Assembly (NCBI GenBank): GCA_029248745.1
Contig: JAQWIT010000008.1
Location: forward strand, 1 to 64,000
Direction: 5' to 3'
DNA: 64,000 nt
From: Gammaproteobacteria bacterium
Lineage (GTDB): Bacteria; Pseudomonadota; Gammaproteobacteria; Nitrosococcales; Methylophagaceae
How positions within the stretch are numbered: the first letter of the stretch is position 1; each line of letters opens with the position of its first letter. Under the pieces are notes generated by a model. It saw only the letters and a program-made list of their open reading frames with translations. It was not told the DNA's origin and searched no databases. The position numbers and the translations under genes were made by a program. Shown here one piece after another: positions 43,753-51,726 of this stretch.

Positions 43753-44226
43753 GTGAAAAAAGTCAGCTTATTTGTCGATGTACAAAACATTTATTACACG
43801 TCAAGAAGCGTTTATAAGCGAAGTTTTGATTACAATAAATTCTGGGCGAAAGCGACGGAAGATAGAGTCGTGGTCAATGCCTTTGCTTATGCGGTTGATC
43901 GCGGTGATGAAAAGCAGAAGCAATTCCAAAATATACTCAGGGCGATTGGTTTTGAAGTGAAGTTAAAACCGTATATTCAACGTGCTGATGGCTCTAGTAA
44001 AGGGGATTGGGACGTTGGTATTGCCGTCGATATGATGGAGTGTGCACGTGACTCGGACATTATCGTATTGGCATCTGGCGATGGCGATTTCGATATTTTG
44101 GTGAACAAGCTGTGTGCTGATTATGAAGCTGAAGTCGAAGTGTATGGTGTGGAAAAGTTAACAGCAGCCAGCCTTATCAATGCAGCTTCAAGGTATTACC
44201 CGATAGAAAGTGGGTTGCTTTTATAG
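43753..44226 (+). CDS. NYN-domain (LabA-like) protein
   Basis: 157 residues from GTG with AGAGAGTTAA upstream. Starts KKVSLFVDVQNIYYTS, with the acidic PIN-like residues in FVDVQN, then KGDWDVGIAVDMM and LASGDGDFDILV, the three aspartate blocks of the NYN domain. Such proteins are predicted metal-dependent ribonucleases. Intact, although the genes upstream are broken. Confidence 0.88.
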   Translation: MKKVSLFVDVQNIYYTSRSVYKRSFDYNKFWAKATEDRVVVNAFAYAVDRGDEKQKQFQNILRAIGFEVKLKPYIQRADGSSKGDWDVGIAVDMMECARDSDIIVLASGDGDFDILVNKLCADYEAEVEVYGVEKLTAASLINAASRYYPIESGLLL

Positions 44227-44355
44227 TGTAGAGCTAACAAAGAGATTAACTATTGATGTGACTAATCAAAGAAAGTAAGAATCGGATAAGCTTATAAGTG
44301 ATAGTTAAAAATAACGTATTATGGATGTTAACTAATTTAAAGTAAGGTTTGAATG

Positions 44356-45366
44356 ATGTCTGATATTGGTAAGTCTATTATTCAATTTATGGTTGAAGAA
44401 CAACGCAATCACCCGGCTTCAACGGGGTCTTTTACGGGCTTAATGACCGATATTGCTAGTGCCTGTAAGAAAATTTCTCATCTGGTTAACCGCAGCGGCA
44501 TCATTGGCATTGGTGGTGCTGCCGAGACCGAAAATGTTCAGGGTGAAGTGCAAAAGAAGCTCGATATAATTACCCATGATGTGATGGTGGATCATTTGAA
44601 TTGGACCGGTCATTTGTCGGCAATGGCATCAGAAGAGATCGAGGAGTTGGTGCAAATTCCGGATGGTTTACCAAAAGGCCGGTATTTGATTGCTTTTGAT
44701 CCTTTAGATGGATCTTCAAATATTGATGTGAATATTTCAGTTGGAACGATCTTTTCTATTTTACGTTGTCCGCCAGATGTGACAGAGCCAACGGTTGAAG
44801 ACTTCATGCAGCCAGGTACTGAGCAAGTGTGTGCTGGTTTTTGTGTCTATGGTCCGACGACGATGATGATTATGACGACGGGTAATGGCGTGAATGGTTT
44901 TACCTTAGATCGTGATGTCGGTGAATTTATCCTGACGCATCCTAAAATGACGATTCCGGAAGAAACGGCTGAGTTTGCGATTAATATGTCGAATCAACGC
45001 TTTTGGGAGCCACCTGTACAACGCTATATTGATGAGTGTATGAGTGGTGTTGATGGTGGTAGAGAGAAAAATTTTAATATGCGTTGGGTAGCATCGATGG
45101 TGGCCGAAGTTTATCGGGTACTGATACGTGGCGGTATTTTCTTATATCCCTTGGATACTAAATCAGGCACTAAAGGCGGTAAATTAAGGCTGCTTTATGA
45201 GGCGAGCCCAATGAGCTTTATTGTCGAACAGGCGGGCGGATTGAGTTCAACAGGTCGTGAGCGCATTATGGAGATTAAGCCGAATGACGTGCATCAACGG
45301 GTGCCGGTTATTCTAGGCTCGAAGAATGAAGTGGAGCGTTTGGGGTTCTATTACGAAGATGAGTAA
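44356..45366 (+). CDS. fbp: Fructose-1,6-bisphosphatase class 1
   Basis: 336 residues from the second of two adjacent ATGs (the first is at 44353). Metal and substrate motifs: ASEEIEELVQIP, FDPLDGSSNIDVNISVGTIF, and KLRLLYEASPMSFIVEQAGG near the end. It hydrolyses fructose-1,6-bisphosphate and serves gluconeogenesis and regeneration steps in ribulose monophosphate-type C1 assimilation. Confidence 0.96.
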   Translation: MSDIGKSIIQFMVEEQRNHPASTGSFTGLMTDIASACKKISHLVNRSGIIGIGGAAETENVQGEVQKKLDIITHDVMVDHLNWTGHLSAMASEEIEELVQIPDGLPKGRYLIAFDPLDGSSNIDVNISVGTIFSILRCPPDVTEPTVEDFMQPGTEQVCAGFCVYGPTTMMIMTTGNGVNGFTLDRDVGEFILTHPKMTIPEETAEFAINMSNQRFWEPPVQRYIDECMSGVDGGREKNFNMRWVASMVAEVYRVLIRGGIFLYPLDTKSGTKGGKLRLLYEASPMSFIVEQAGGLSSTGRERIMEIKPNDVHQRVPVILGSKNEVERLGFYYEDE

Positions 45367-45441
45367 ATAAGGACTCTAATATCGTGAGCTTTGTGGATGG
45401 TTTCAGAGGTTTTCGATGAAAAAATTAAAGAATGAAAAGGA

Positions 45442-45647
45442 ATGGCTAAAAAAGCTACTTTAGCTGGCGTTAAATATGGTGAAGAACGAGGTGTTGTCGA
45501 GTTCGAGGCGACCGATTCGGCAAAGGAAAAGTCGAATATATTTATCGTTTACTTGTTCATGACAAAGTAATAAAGGGGCTAGCAGAAGATCAGGTAACAT
45601 TAAAATCAATGCAGCATAAATTGGCTGTTAGGGCCTCGAAGTTATAG
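45442..45647 (+). pseudogene. Short gene remnant with a frameshift
   Basis: ATG at 45442 opens MAKKATLAGVKYGEERGVVEF, then needs a frame change near 45500 to continue as GKVEYIYRLLVHDKVIKGLA through KLAVRASKL to TAG at 45645-45647. Both parts have coding character and fit one small protein of about 65 residues. The family is not recognised. Confidence 0.4.
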
Positions 45648-45678
45648 AGGCAATTAATTTAAAGAGGCGGAGCTATTA

Positions 45679-45965
45679 ATGAAAATGTCGCTGGCACAAT
45701 TTCATGAAAAATATTTGCTGGCAAAACCGCCCCGAAGCCTATTTTTTATCTTTTTATTGACGGCTATTTCAGCTTGGTATGTTCAAGATTTTAAGCTTGC
45801 GCAGATCTTGACGTTGGGTGTGGTTTTTTGGCGATATTTTTAATGTTTACCTTATTTTTTCGTACTTTGATATTGGCTTTGATTGCTATCGTACCTAATT
45901 TGGTTGTAGGTGTATCGGTATTAGGTTTGATGGGAGGAGTAGGTATTTCATTTACTGATAAATAG
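45679..45965 (+). pseudogene. Remnant of an RND/MMPL-type exporter with large internal deletion
   Basis: ATG at 45679 reads FHEKYLLAKPPRSLFFIFLL and then YVQDFKL, like the first helix of predicted RND-superfamily exporters of about 750-800 residues. After about 15 more residues it ends; a second frame reads FLMFTLFFRTLILALIAIVPNLVVGVSVLGLMGG, which resembles a C-terminal helix pair of the same family. So only the two ends, or an end and a middle piece, remain. Confidence 0.6.
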
Positions 45966-46001
45966 ATAAAGTCATTTCTTATTTATGGCTCTAACAATAC
46001 T

Positions 46002-47117
46002 TTAACTGGTTATTTGTTTTATGGCATGGATGGCAGAAGCTAAAGCGCCTTCTAAATACCCACCGGCATTTGAGGTCGATTCTGTTCCGGCAATGATGAG
46101 CTTATTGTCCCATAATGTATTGTTTGATAAAGGCAAGCCGTACATGGGATGATTATTTGCACCGATTTGATCTTGCTCAGTCGCAGTTAGAGGTTCTTGC
46201 GACCAATCGACTAAAAAGGCGTCGACAGGGTTTGCTGCTTCTGGCCCGAATAGCTCAGAGAGTTGTTTAAGCGTCACTTCGATGAGTAAATCTCGACCAG
46301 CTGTTTTTCTCGCTGATGCATTCACGCCAACGAAACCAAATAATGCGGCTTTGCCCTCTATCGCTGAAGCATCGTGCACCTCTACTAAAGGCCCTGTTTG
46401 GCTACTCGCAGAACCAGATAGGCCTTGTTGGCGCCAGAAAGGGGTTTCATAAACAGCCACGAATTTGGCATGTGCAGCCATCCAAGTCATGGTGTTATGG
46501 CAATGGTTCAACAGATTTTTAGGTAATGCTGGTGAAAATTCAATATTGTTAGCAAGAAGACGAAGTGGCAAAGCGAAAATAACTTGTTGTGCTGTGATAT
46601 TCGTTTCACCATTCGTAGTGGAAAAAGACAGTGAAAGGGTGTCATCTACTTGCTGTGATATCTCGGTGAGTTGATGATTCAGTTGAATTGATTCTGCTGG
46701 CAGTTTATCAGTAAGCGCTTCAATTAGGCTGAGCATGCCGCCAGCGAGGCGCATTGAGATTGGGCTGGTGGTCATGCCAAGTTCGTGGCGTTGTGGTGGG
46801 TGGCCCCGACCACGATCGAAAAGATGGGCGCCGGTTTGGTATTGCTGAAAAGCCGTTAAACCGAGTTCCTCAACTAGATTTGTCATGAGTGGGTGCATAT
46901 CTGGCCAAAACCAAGAAGGCCCCAAGTCATAGCGCTCGACGTTAGTGTCTACATTGTTTGAAGGTTGTGATGATGGAAGTGAAACGATGCGCCCACCGAG
47001 GCGATCACGGGCCTCGTAAACGGTTGCCTTAATGCCTTGTTGTTGATATAAATAGGCAGTGTAAAGCCCGCTTAAGCCACCGCCGATAATGGCGATAGGG
47101 AGATTGTGTGTTGTCAT
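46002..47117 (-). CDS. FAD-dependent amine oxidase-like flavoprotein
   Basis: 371 residues. The N-terminal FAD motif IAIIGGGLSGLYTAYLYQ is followed by EARDRLGGRI, and the C-terminal flavin motif is IAGTESTSNAGGYLEGALASA. The length suits short flavin-containing amine oxidases. The substrate is not evident. It is followed downstream by nothing on its strand; an SDR gene (10 nt upstream) and an aspartic protease gene probably share its transcript. Confidence 0.85.
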   Translation of the reverse strand: MTTHNLPIAIIGGGLSGLYTAYLYQQQGIKATVYEARDRLGGRIVSLPSSQPSNNVDTNVERYDLGPSWFWPDMHPLMTNLVEELGLTAFQQYQTGAHLFDRGRGHPPQRHELGMTTSPISMRLAGGMLSLIEALTDKLPAESIQLNHQLTEISQQVDDTLSLSFSTTNGETNITAQQVIFALPLRLLANNIEFSPALPKNLLNHCHNTMTWMAAHAKFVAVYETPFWRQQGLSGSASSQTGPLVEVHDASAIEGKAALFGFVGVNASARKTAGRDLLIEVTLKQLSELFGPEAANPVDAFLVDWSQEPLTATEQDQIGANNHPMYGLPLSNNTLWDNKLIIAGTESTSNAGGYLEGALASAIHAIKQITS

Positions 47118-47126
47118 GATAATGTC

Positions 47127-47786
47127 TTAAAAAAATTCGGAGTGTGGTCTAATATCGAGTTCGTGTGTCCAGGTTGAAGGGGCTTGATGAACGAGATCCC
47201 AATAGCATTGAGCAAGATCTTCGGGTTGCAAGCAATTTTCTTGTTTGATGATAGGGAAACGTGTTCGACTCAATTCGGACCAGATAATGCCATCAAGAAT
47301 AGGGTGAACAATATGAATACCTTGAGGTTGGAACTCTCTTGCTAATGATTGAGCAAGACCTCGTAACGCGAACTTAGCAGAACTAAATGGGCCAAAGCCT
47401 TTGCTACCACGTGTGCTTGCGGTTGCTCCGGTCAGAATTAATGTTCCACTGCCTTGGGTCAGCATAATCGGTAAAACGCTTTGACTAACATTTATGGCTG
47501 TCAGGACACTACTACGCCAAGCTTGTTGGAAGTCACTGATGCTAAGGTCGAGGAAAGGGCCTCTAATGAGTTCAGCGACATTGTGAATAACGACAGCCGG
47601 TTGGCCTTTATCTTGGATGGCGGCTTCGATAGCGGTTTGGGTTTGTTGGGGGTCCGTTAAATCAGCATGGAAGTCGCCTTGGTTTCTTGCGATGCCGGTG
47701 ACTTGGTAGCCCTGCTGCTCAAAATGTTTTTCGAGGGCTTGGCCTAAGCCTGCTGCATAGCCGGTAATAATAAGGTGAGGTGTCAT
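47127..47786 (-). CDS. Short-chain dehydrogenase/reductase family protein
   Basis: 219 residues. The dinucleotide loop is ITGYAAGLGQAL, HNVAELIRGP stands in the NAG region, and the catalytic block reads GPFSSAKFALRGLAQSLA. The usual YxxxK has Phe in place of Tyr (FSSAK), which I believe occurs in a related SDR subgroup, so activity may be altered rather than lost. Shares an operon with the flavoprotein and protease genes. Confidence 0.83.
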   Translation of the reverse strand: MTPHLIITGYAAGLGQALEKHFEQQGYQVTGIARNQGDFHADLTDPQQTQTAIEAAIQDKGQPAVVIHNVAELIRGPFLDLSISDFQQAWRSSVLTAINVSQSVLPIMLTQGSGTLILTGATASTRGSKGFGPFSSAKFALRGLAQSLAREFQPQGIHIVHPILDGIIWSELSRTRFPIIKQENCLQPEDLAQCYWDLVHQAPSTWTHELDIRPHSEFF

Positions 47787-47795
47787 GATGATCCT

Positions 47796-48326
47796 TTAAA
47801 AACTGGCATCAGGTATTGAGAGCGTCAGCTGTTTGCCTTGTTGTGACATTTTTAAATGTCTTAGAAATGACATACCTAATAGAATCTCGTCAAATTGCAT
47901 ACCAGTGCTAATACTGGCTGGCACATTGGTTAAGGTAAGAGGGCCAAGTGAGGCAGTGTCGAGCCGGGTCATGTATGAGGTACTAGTGCCATTGGCTGTA
48001 ATAGTTTGTTGAGCAGGTCCTTTTTCTAGCTTAAGTTGCTTAGCAATATGCTCTGGAATAGCAACATTGGTTGCACCGGTATCGAGTAAAAACTGAACAG
48101 GTTGGCCATTAATTTTACCGGTGGCTACATAATGGCCTTGTCGGTTTTGTTTGAGTACGACTTGGGGTAAGCCACCCTCAGATACGTTTACTGTGACGGT
48201 CCGATTAGGATTATTAATGCCTTCTAACAGATCATCGAAAAAGAAGCTGGCGCCGGCTAATAATGCAATCCAGATCAGTGCGATGGTGAAGGTGTTGAAG
48301 GTCGGTGGGTTTGCGGGTTCACTCAT
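47796..48326 (-). CDS. Retropepsin-like aspartic protease (TIGR02281 type)
   Basis: 176 residues. One N-terminal membrane helix (TIALIWIALLAGASFFF) anchors a periplasmic retropepsin-like domain with VQFLLDTGATNVAIP, the DTGA catalytic motif, and a later ILLGMSFLRHLKM, the usual second hallmark. Probably works as a dimer. The physiological target is unknown. First gene of the minus-strand trio ending at the flavoprotein. Confidence 0.87.
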   Translation of the reverse strand: MSEPANPPTFNTFTIALIWIALLAGASFFFDDLLEGINNPNRTVTVNVSEGGLPQVVLKQNRQGHYVATGKINGQPVQFLLDTGATNVAIPEHIAKQLKLEKGPAQQTITANGTSTSYMTRLDTASLGPLTLTNVPASISTGMQFDEILLGMSFLRHLKMSQQGKQLTLSIPDASF

Positions 48327-48524
48327 GGTGATTAAGACTTTAAAAAAGCGGTTTGGTTGCGCGTCATCGTGCCGTGTTTTGTTAGCTAATGCAATGTTTT
48401 GCTCGCTGTTGTAGCGAAAAGGGAGGTTGTGCGTCTTTATTTTGGAAAAGAAATGTATCTAAATGGGCCTAGATATCGTATGAAGATGATGAAGCGTGAA
48501 AATAACAATGAAAACTGGGTTTAG

Positions 48525-48941
48525 GTGAAACAATTGGCTGAACAAGATAATCGTTGGGAAAAGGATGAACAACGATGGTCGGAGTTGATTGCGGCAAGCC
48601 ATTCTGGTGATATAGCATCTTATGCTCAGTTGTTGAATGAGCTAACAGAGGCATTAACGGCTTATTTGTAGGCTCAGTTTGGACAGTTTGATTTGGTAGA
48701 AGATTGTGTTCAGGAGTGCTTGATTGCGATACATAAGGCACGACACACGTATGACCCAGAACGCCCTTTCAGGTCCTAGTTATTTACAATTGCCCGACAC
48801 AGGACGGTTGATGTGTTGAGGCAATTAAACCGGTATGACCAAATCAAGACGACCATGGTGGGAGTGGATGTTGGGGGAACGAGTGCAGAGAGTTTTAACC
48901 GGCAGTTAGATGGTGTGAAGCTCATGGTACATTTATCATAA
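48525..48941 (+). pseudogene. ECF-type sigma factor with two in-frame TAG codons
   Basis: From GTG at 48525 one frame stays aligned for 138 codons: WSELIAASHSGDIASYAQLL, then TAG after LTAYL, then DLVEDCVQECLIAIHKARHTYDPERPFRS, then TAG where relatives have Trp in SWLFTIARHR, then VDVLRQLNRYDQI. These are regions 2.1-2.4 of an extracytoplasmic-function sigma factor. The region 4 helix-turn-helix is missing; the frame ends in unrelated sequence. Broken by nonsense mutations and truncation. Confidence 0.85.
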
Positions 48942-48945
48942 ACCA

Positions 48946-49230
48946 ATGGGTGATCAGGGCATTGATGAAAATGGAACAGTAGAATTGGTAGGTGCTGCCG
49001 GTTCTACAACCCCTGATAGTTTCGATGCGTTCAATGCCTTTATTTTATTTGCTGGTGCAGGTGATTTAACGGATGAGGAATTATTAGCACTTAATTTCAC
49101 TGACTATGACAGTATTGGTTCCTTCACGTTAATAAACGTGTCAGAGGTGCCTATACCTGCGGTGGCTTTCTTATTTGGCCCTGCTTTATTAGGTTTCTTG
49201 GGTTCACACCGTAAAGCTAAAACTGCCTAA
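48946..49230 (+). CDS. Fragment or short protein ending in a PEP-CTERM-like sorting signal
   Basis: 94 residues with no signal peptide at the visible start. The acidic region is followed by VSEVPIPAVAFLFGPALLGFLGSHRKAK: a Pro-containing motif, hydrophobic helix and basic tail, as in VPLPAAxWLFGS-type C-terminal sorting signals recognised by exosortase-like enzymes. The missing export signal and its position 4 nt after the sigma-factor remnant suggest an N-terminally truncated gene joined by deletion. No exosortase gene is in the window. Confidence 0.6.
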   Translation: MGDQGIDENGTVELVGAAGSTTPDSFDAFNAFILFAGAGDLTDEELLALNFTDYDSIGSFTLINVSEVPIPAVAFLFGPALLGFLGSHRKAKTA

Positions 49231-49307
49231 ATAAATTTAAAATCATTGCTTCTAAGTGGAGTATTCAGGGATGGGTACCCCTCTAGTTTTTGTGCTTTAG
49301 CAACGAA

Positions 49308-50609
49308 TTAATGTGTTGTATTCGGGTTTTTCGGTTTTCTGTGTCTACGGGAACGACTTGGCCGTTTATTGGGGGCGGATGCGTCTCTCCCTTGGTTTCT
49401 TGAGCGATTGTCGGCCGTCTTGGGTTTCCGTTTTTGATGTTTGTGAGGTTTGTCTAAACTGGAAGGGGGAAGCCCATGTGTAGGTTCAAAACCTTCAATC
49501 ACCCTGCGTTCAATGAGTTCACCCGTTAAATGTTCGATATCTGATAGATAGGGGAACTCATCAGCACACACTAAAGAGATTGCGTGGCCGGTGGCACTGG
49601 CCCTGCCTGTACGTCCAATACGGTGTACATAGTCTTCAGGAATATTCGGCAAATCGAAATTGATGACATAAGGCAATTGATCGATATCAATGCCTCGCGC
49701 AGCAATATCTGTTGCGACCAGCACTTGGATTGTGTTGTCTTTAAAGTTTGCTAATGCTTTTGTACGCGCGCCTTGGCTTTTATTACCATGAATAGCAGCG
49801 GCTCTTAAGCCTGTCGCTTCAAGCTGTCTGACTAATTTGTTGGCGCCGTGTTTGGTGCGAGAGAAGACGAGGACTTGGTGCCATTGGTTATCGTTGATTA
49901 GGTGGCAGAGTAGCGGTGACTTTTGTTTTTTATCAACAGGGCAAATCCATTGTTCGACAGATTTAACAGTGGTGTTTCTCGGGCTAACAGAGATTTCAAC
50001 GGGATTATTGACTAAGCCTTTTGCAAGATCGCGAATTTCGTTAGAAAAGGTCGCTGAGAAAAGCAGGTTTTGACGTTTTTTTGGCAATAATTTCAGAATT
50101 TTCTTTATATCGATAATGAAGCCCATATCCAGCATGCGATCGGCTTCATCTAAGACGAGTATTTCTAGCTGGCTGAATTTCACGGCATTTTGGTTGTAGA
50201 GGTCGAGCAGCCGGCCAGGTGTGGCGACGAGAATATCGACACCCCGCCGTAACTTCATCATTTGAGGGTTGATTTTGACACCGCCAAAGACGACAGCTGA
50301 TTTTAAGGGTAAAAACTGGCCATAGTTGGTGACACTGTCATGCACTTGGGCAGCTAATTCACGTGTGGGTGTTAAGACGAGGGCTCTTGCCTGATTTGCC
50401 GGGGCCTGTTGACCTTGCGATAGGCGAGCGAGAAGGGGTAAGGTGAAGCCTGCGGTTTTACCGGTGCCCGTTTGTGCCGCTGCCATAACATCTTGGCCTC
50501 TTAGGATTGCAGGTATAGCCTGTTCCTGAATGGGTGTGGGTGTGTCGTAGCCTTGTTGTGTGACGGCTTTGAGGAGTGCCTCTGGCAAGCCGAGATCGGT
50601 AAAATGCAT
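49308..50609 (-). CDS. rhlE: DEAD-box RNA helicase, RhlE-like
   Basis: 433 residues. Q motif [13 protein letters not shown], Walker [13 protein letters not shown], motif Ib TPGR, DEAD box [17 protein letters not shown] in LFSATFS, and C-terminal [11 protein letters not shown]. The last 60 residues are basic and low in complexity ([21 protein letters not shown]), as in RhlE proteins that bind RNA. It is probably a ribosome-assembly or cold-response helicase. Confidence 0.93.
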   Translation of the reverse strand: MHFTDLGLPEALLKAVTQQGYDTPTPIQEQAIPAILRGQDVMAAAQTGTGKTAGFTLPLLARLSQGQQAPANQARALVLTPTRELAAQVHDSVTNYGQFLPLKSAVVFGGVKINPQMMKLRRGVDILVATPGRLLDLYNQNAVKFSQLEILVLDEADRMLDMGFIIDIKKILKLLPKKRQNLLFSATFSNEIRDLAKGLVNNPVEISVSPRNTTVKSVEQWICPVDKKQKSPLLCHLINDNQWHQVLVFSRTKHGANKLVRQLEATGLRAAAIHGNKSQGARTKALANFKDNTIQVLVATDIAARGIDIDQLPYVINFDLPNIPEDYVHRIGRTGRASATGHAISLVCADEFPYLSDIEHLTGELIERRVIEGFEPTHGLPPSSLDKPHKHQKRKPKTADNRSRNQGRDASAPNKRPSRSRRHRKPKNPNTTH

Positions 50610-50716
50610 AAGGGTTTGGTGCTCAGGTGTTTTGAAAGGTTAGTAAGCTTACAGCTTATCTGCTGTGGGGGCTATTAAATTATTGATGTTTCAGCTCTTT
50701 TTCCTTTGAAGTTGGG

Positions 50717-50722
50717 TATAAT
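50717..50722 (+). promoter_or_regulatory. Candidate -10 element for the second MBL hydrolase gene
   Basis: A perfect TATAAT lies 33 nt before the ATG at 50755, within the divergent gap from rhlE. No good -35 hexamer is visible at 17 nt. Confidence 0.4.
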
Positions 50723-50754
50723 TATTTCCTTTTATCGAGTGGAATAAGAAAATT

Positions 50755-51678
50755 ATGTTTGGAAAGCTTGCGGGTGTGTTGGGTTCTCTTGTTTTATTGC
50801 TGACATCAGGATTAACGATGGCAAGTGACTGTGAGCGTGGCCGTCTGACGCTACAAGTTTTGGGATCTGGTGGCCCGGAGCTGGATGATGGGCGAGTGTC
50901 GACGAGTTATCTTCTCTGGCTTGATGATAAGGCCCGCGCATTGATTGATTTAGGCCCAGGGTCTAGCGTTAATTTTGGACAGTCTGGCGCTAGATTAGAA
51001 GATATCAGTGTGGTGATGCTGACCCATTTACATGTCGACCATAGTGCCGACTTACCGGCTTTCGTGAAGGGTTCTTTTTTTACGCAACGCGATAAAGATT
51101 TAACGCTATTAGGCCCGGAAGGAAATGAGCTGATGCCGTCCATGGAGGCGTTTGTATCTCGCTTGTTTGGCAATGAGGGTGCTTTTTCATATTTATCCAG
51201 CTATGTGGATGCGGATAAAGAGAGTGCATTTAAGTTGAGAACTAAGAGTGTGGGTTTGGACTTAAAAGAGGTCACGTATTATCCCATTGGGCGAGATATG
51301 ATTTTAAGTGCGATACCGGTACATCATGGCCCGATTGCTTCGGTGGCTTGGCGTGTTGATGTCGCTGGATGTGCGCTTACGTTTTCTGGTGATATGAATA
51401 ACCAGTACGAGACTTTAGAAAAACTGGCATTAAATAGTGATATTTTAGTGATGCATAATGCCGTGCCTGAAACAGCGAAAGGGGCTGCTGCACATTTGCA
51501 TATGACACCTTCACAAATTGGTCAGATAGCTGAAAAGGCACAAGTTAAGCAGTTGATAATTTCTCACAGAATGAAGCGGACCATTGGCAAAGAAGCATTA
51601 ACTGAAAAGCAAATACGACAGACTTATCAAGGGCCGATATCTTTTGCTGAAGGTTTGGACCGCTTTAAGCCGCTTTAG
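50755..51678 (+). CDS. Exported MBL-fold metallohydrolase, second copy
   Basis: 307 residues with a signal peptide (hydrophobic to about residue 23, MASDC). The MBL domain has LQVLGSGGPELDDGR, zinc motif HLHVDHSADL near residue 97, FSGDMNN and late histidines in MHNAVPE and AHLHMTPSQ. Similar in size, export and motifs to the protein at 14757 and probably a distant paralogue. Substrate unknown. Confidence 0.8.
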   Translation: MFGKLAGVLGSLVLLLTSGLTMASDCERGRLTLQVLGSGGPELDDGRVSTSYLLWLDDKARALIDLGPGSSVNFGQSGARLEDISVVMLTHLHVDHSADLPAFVKGSFFTQRDKDLTLLGPEGNELMPSMEAFVSRLFGNEGAFSYLSSYVDADKESAFKLRTKSVGLDLKEVTYYPIGRDMILSAIPVHHGPIASVAWRVDVAGCALTFSGDMNNQYETLEKLALNSDILVMHNAVPETAKGAAAHLHMTPSQIGQIAEKAQVKQLIISHRMKRTIGKEALTEKQIRQTYQGPISFAEGLDRFKPL

Positions 51679-51726
51679 CATCATAGCGAGTGCTATTATG
51701 CTCGATAATTTTATGAGTAGTTGTCG

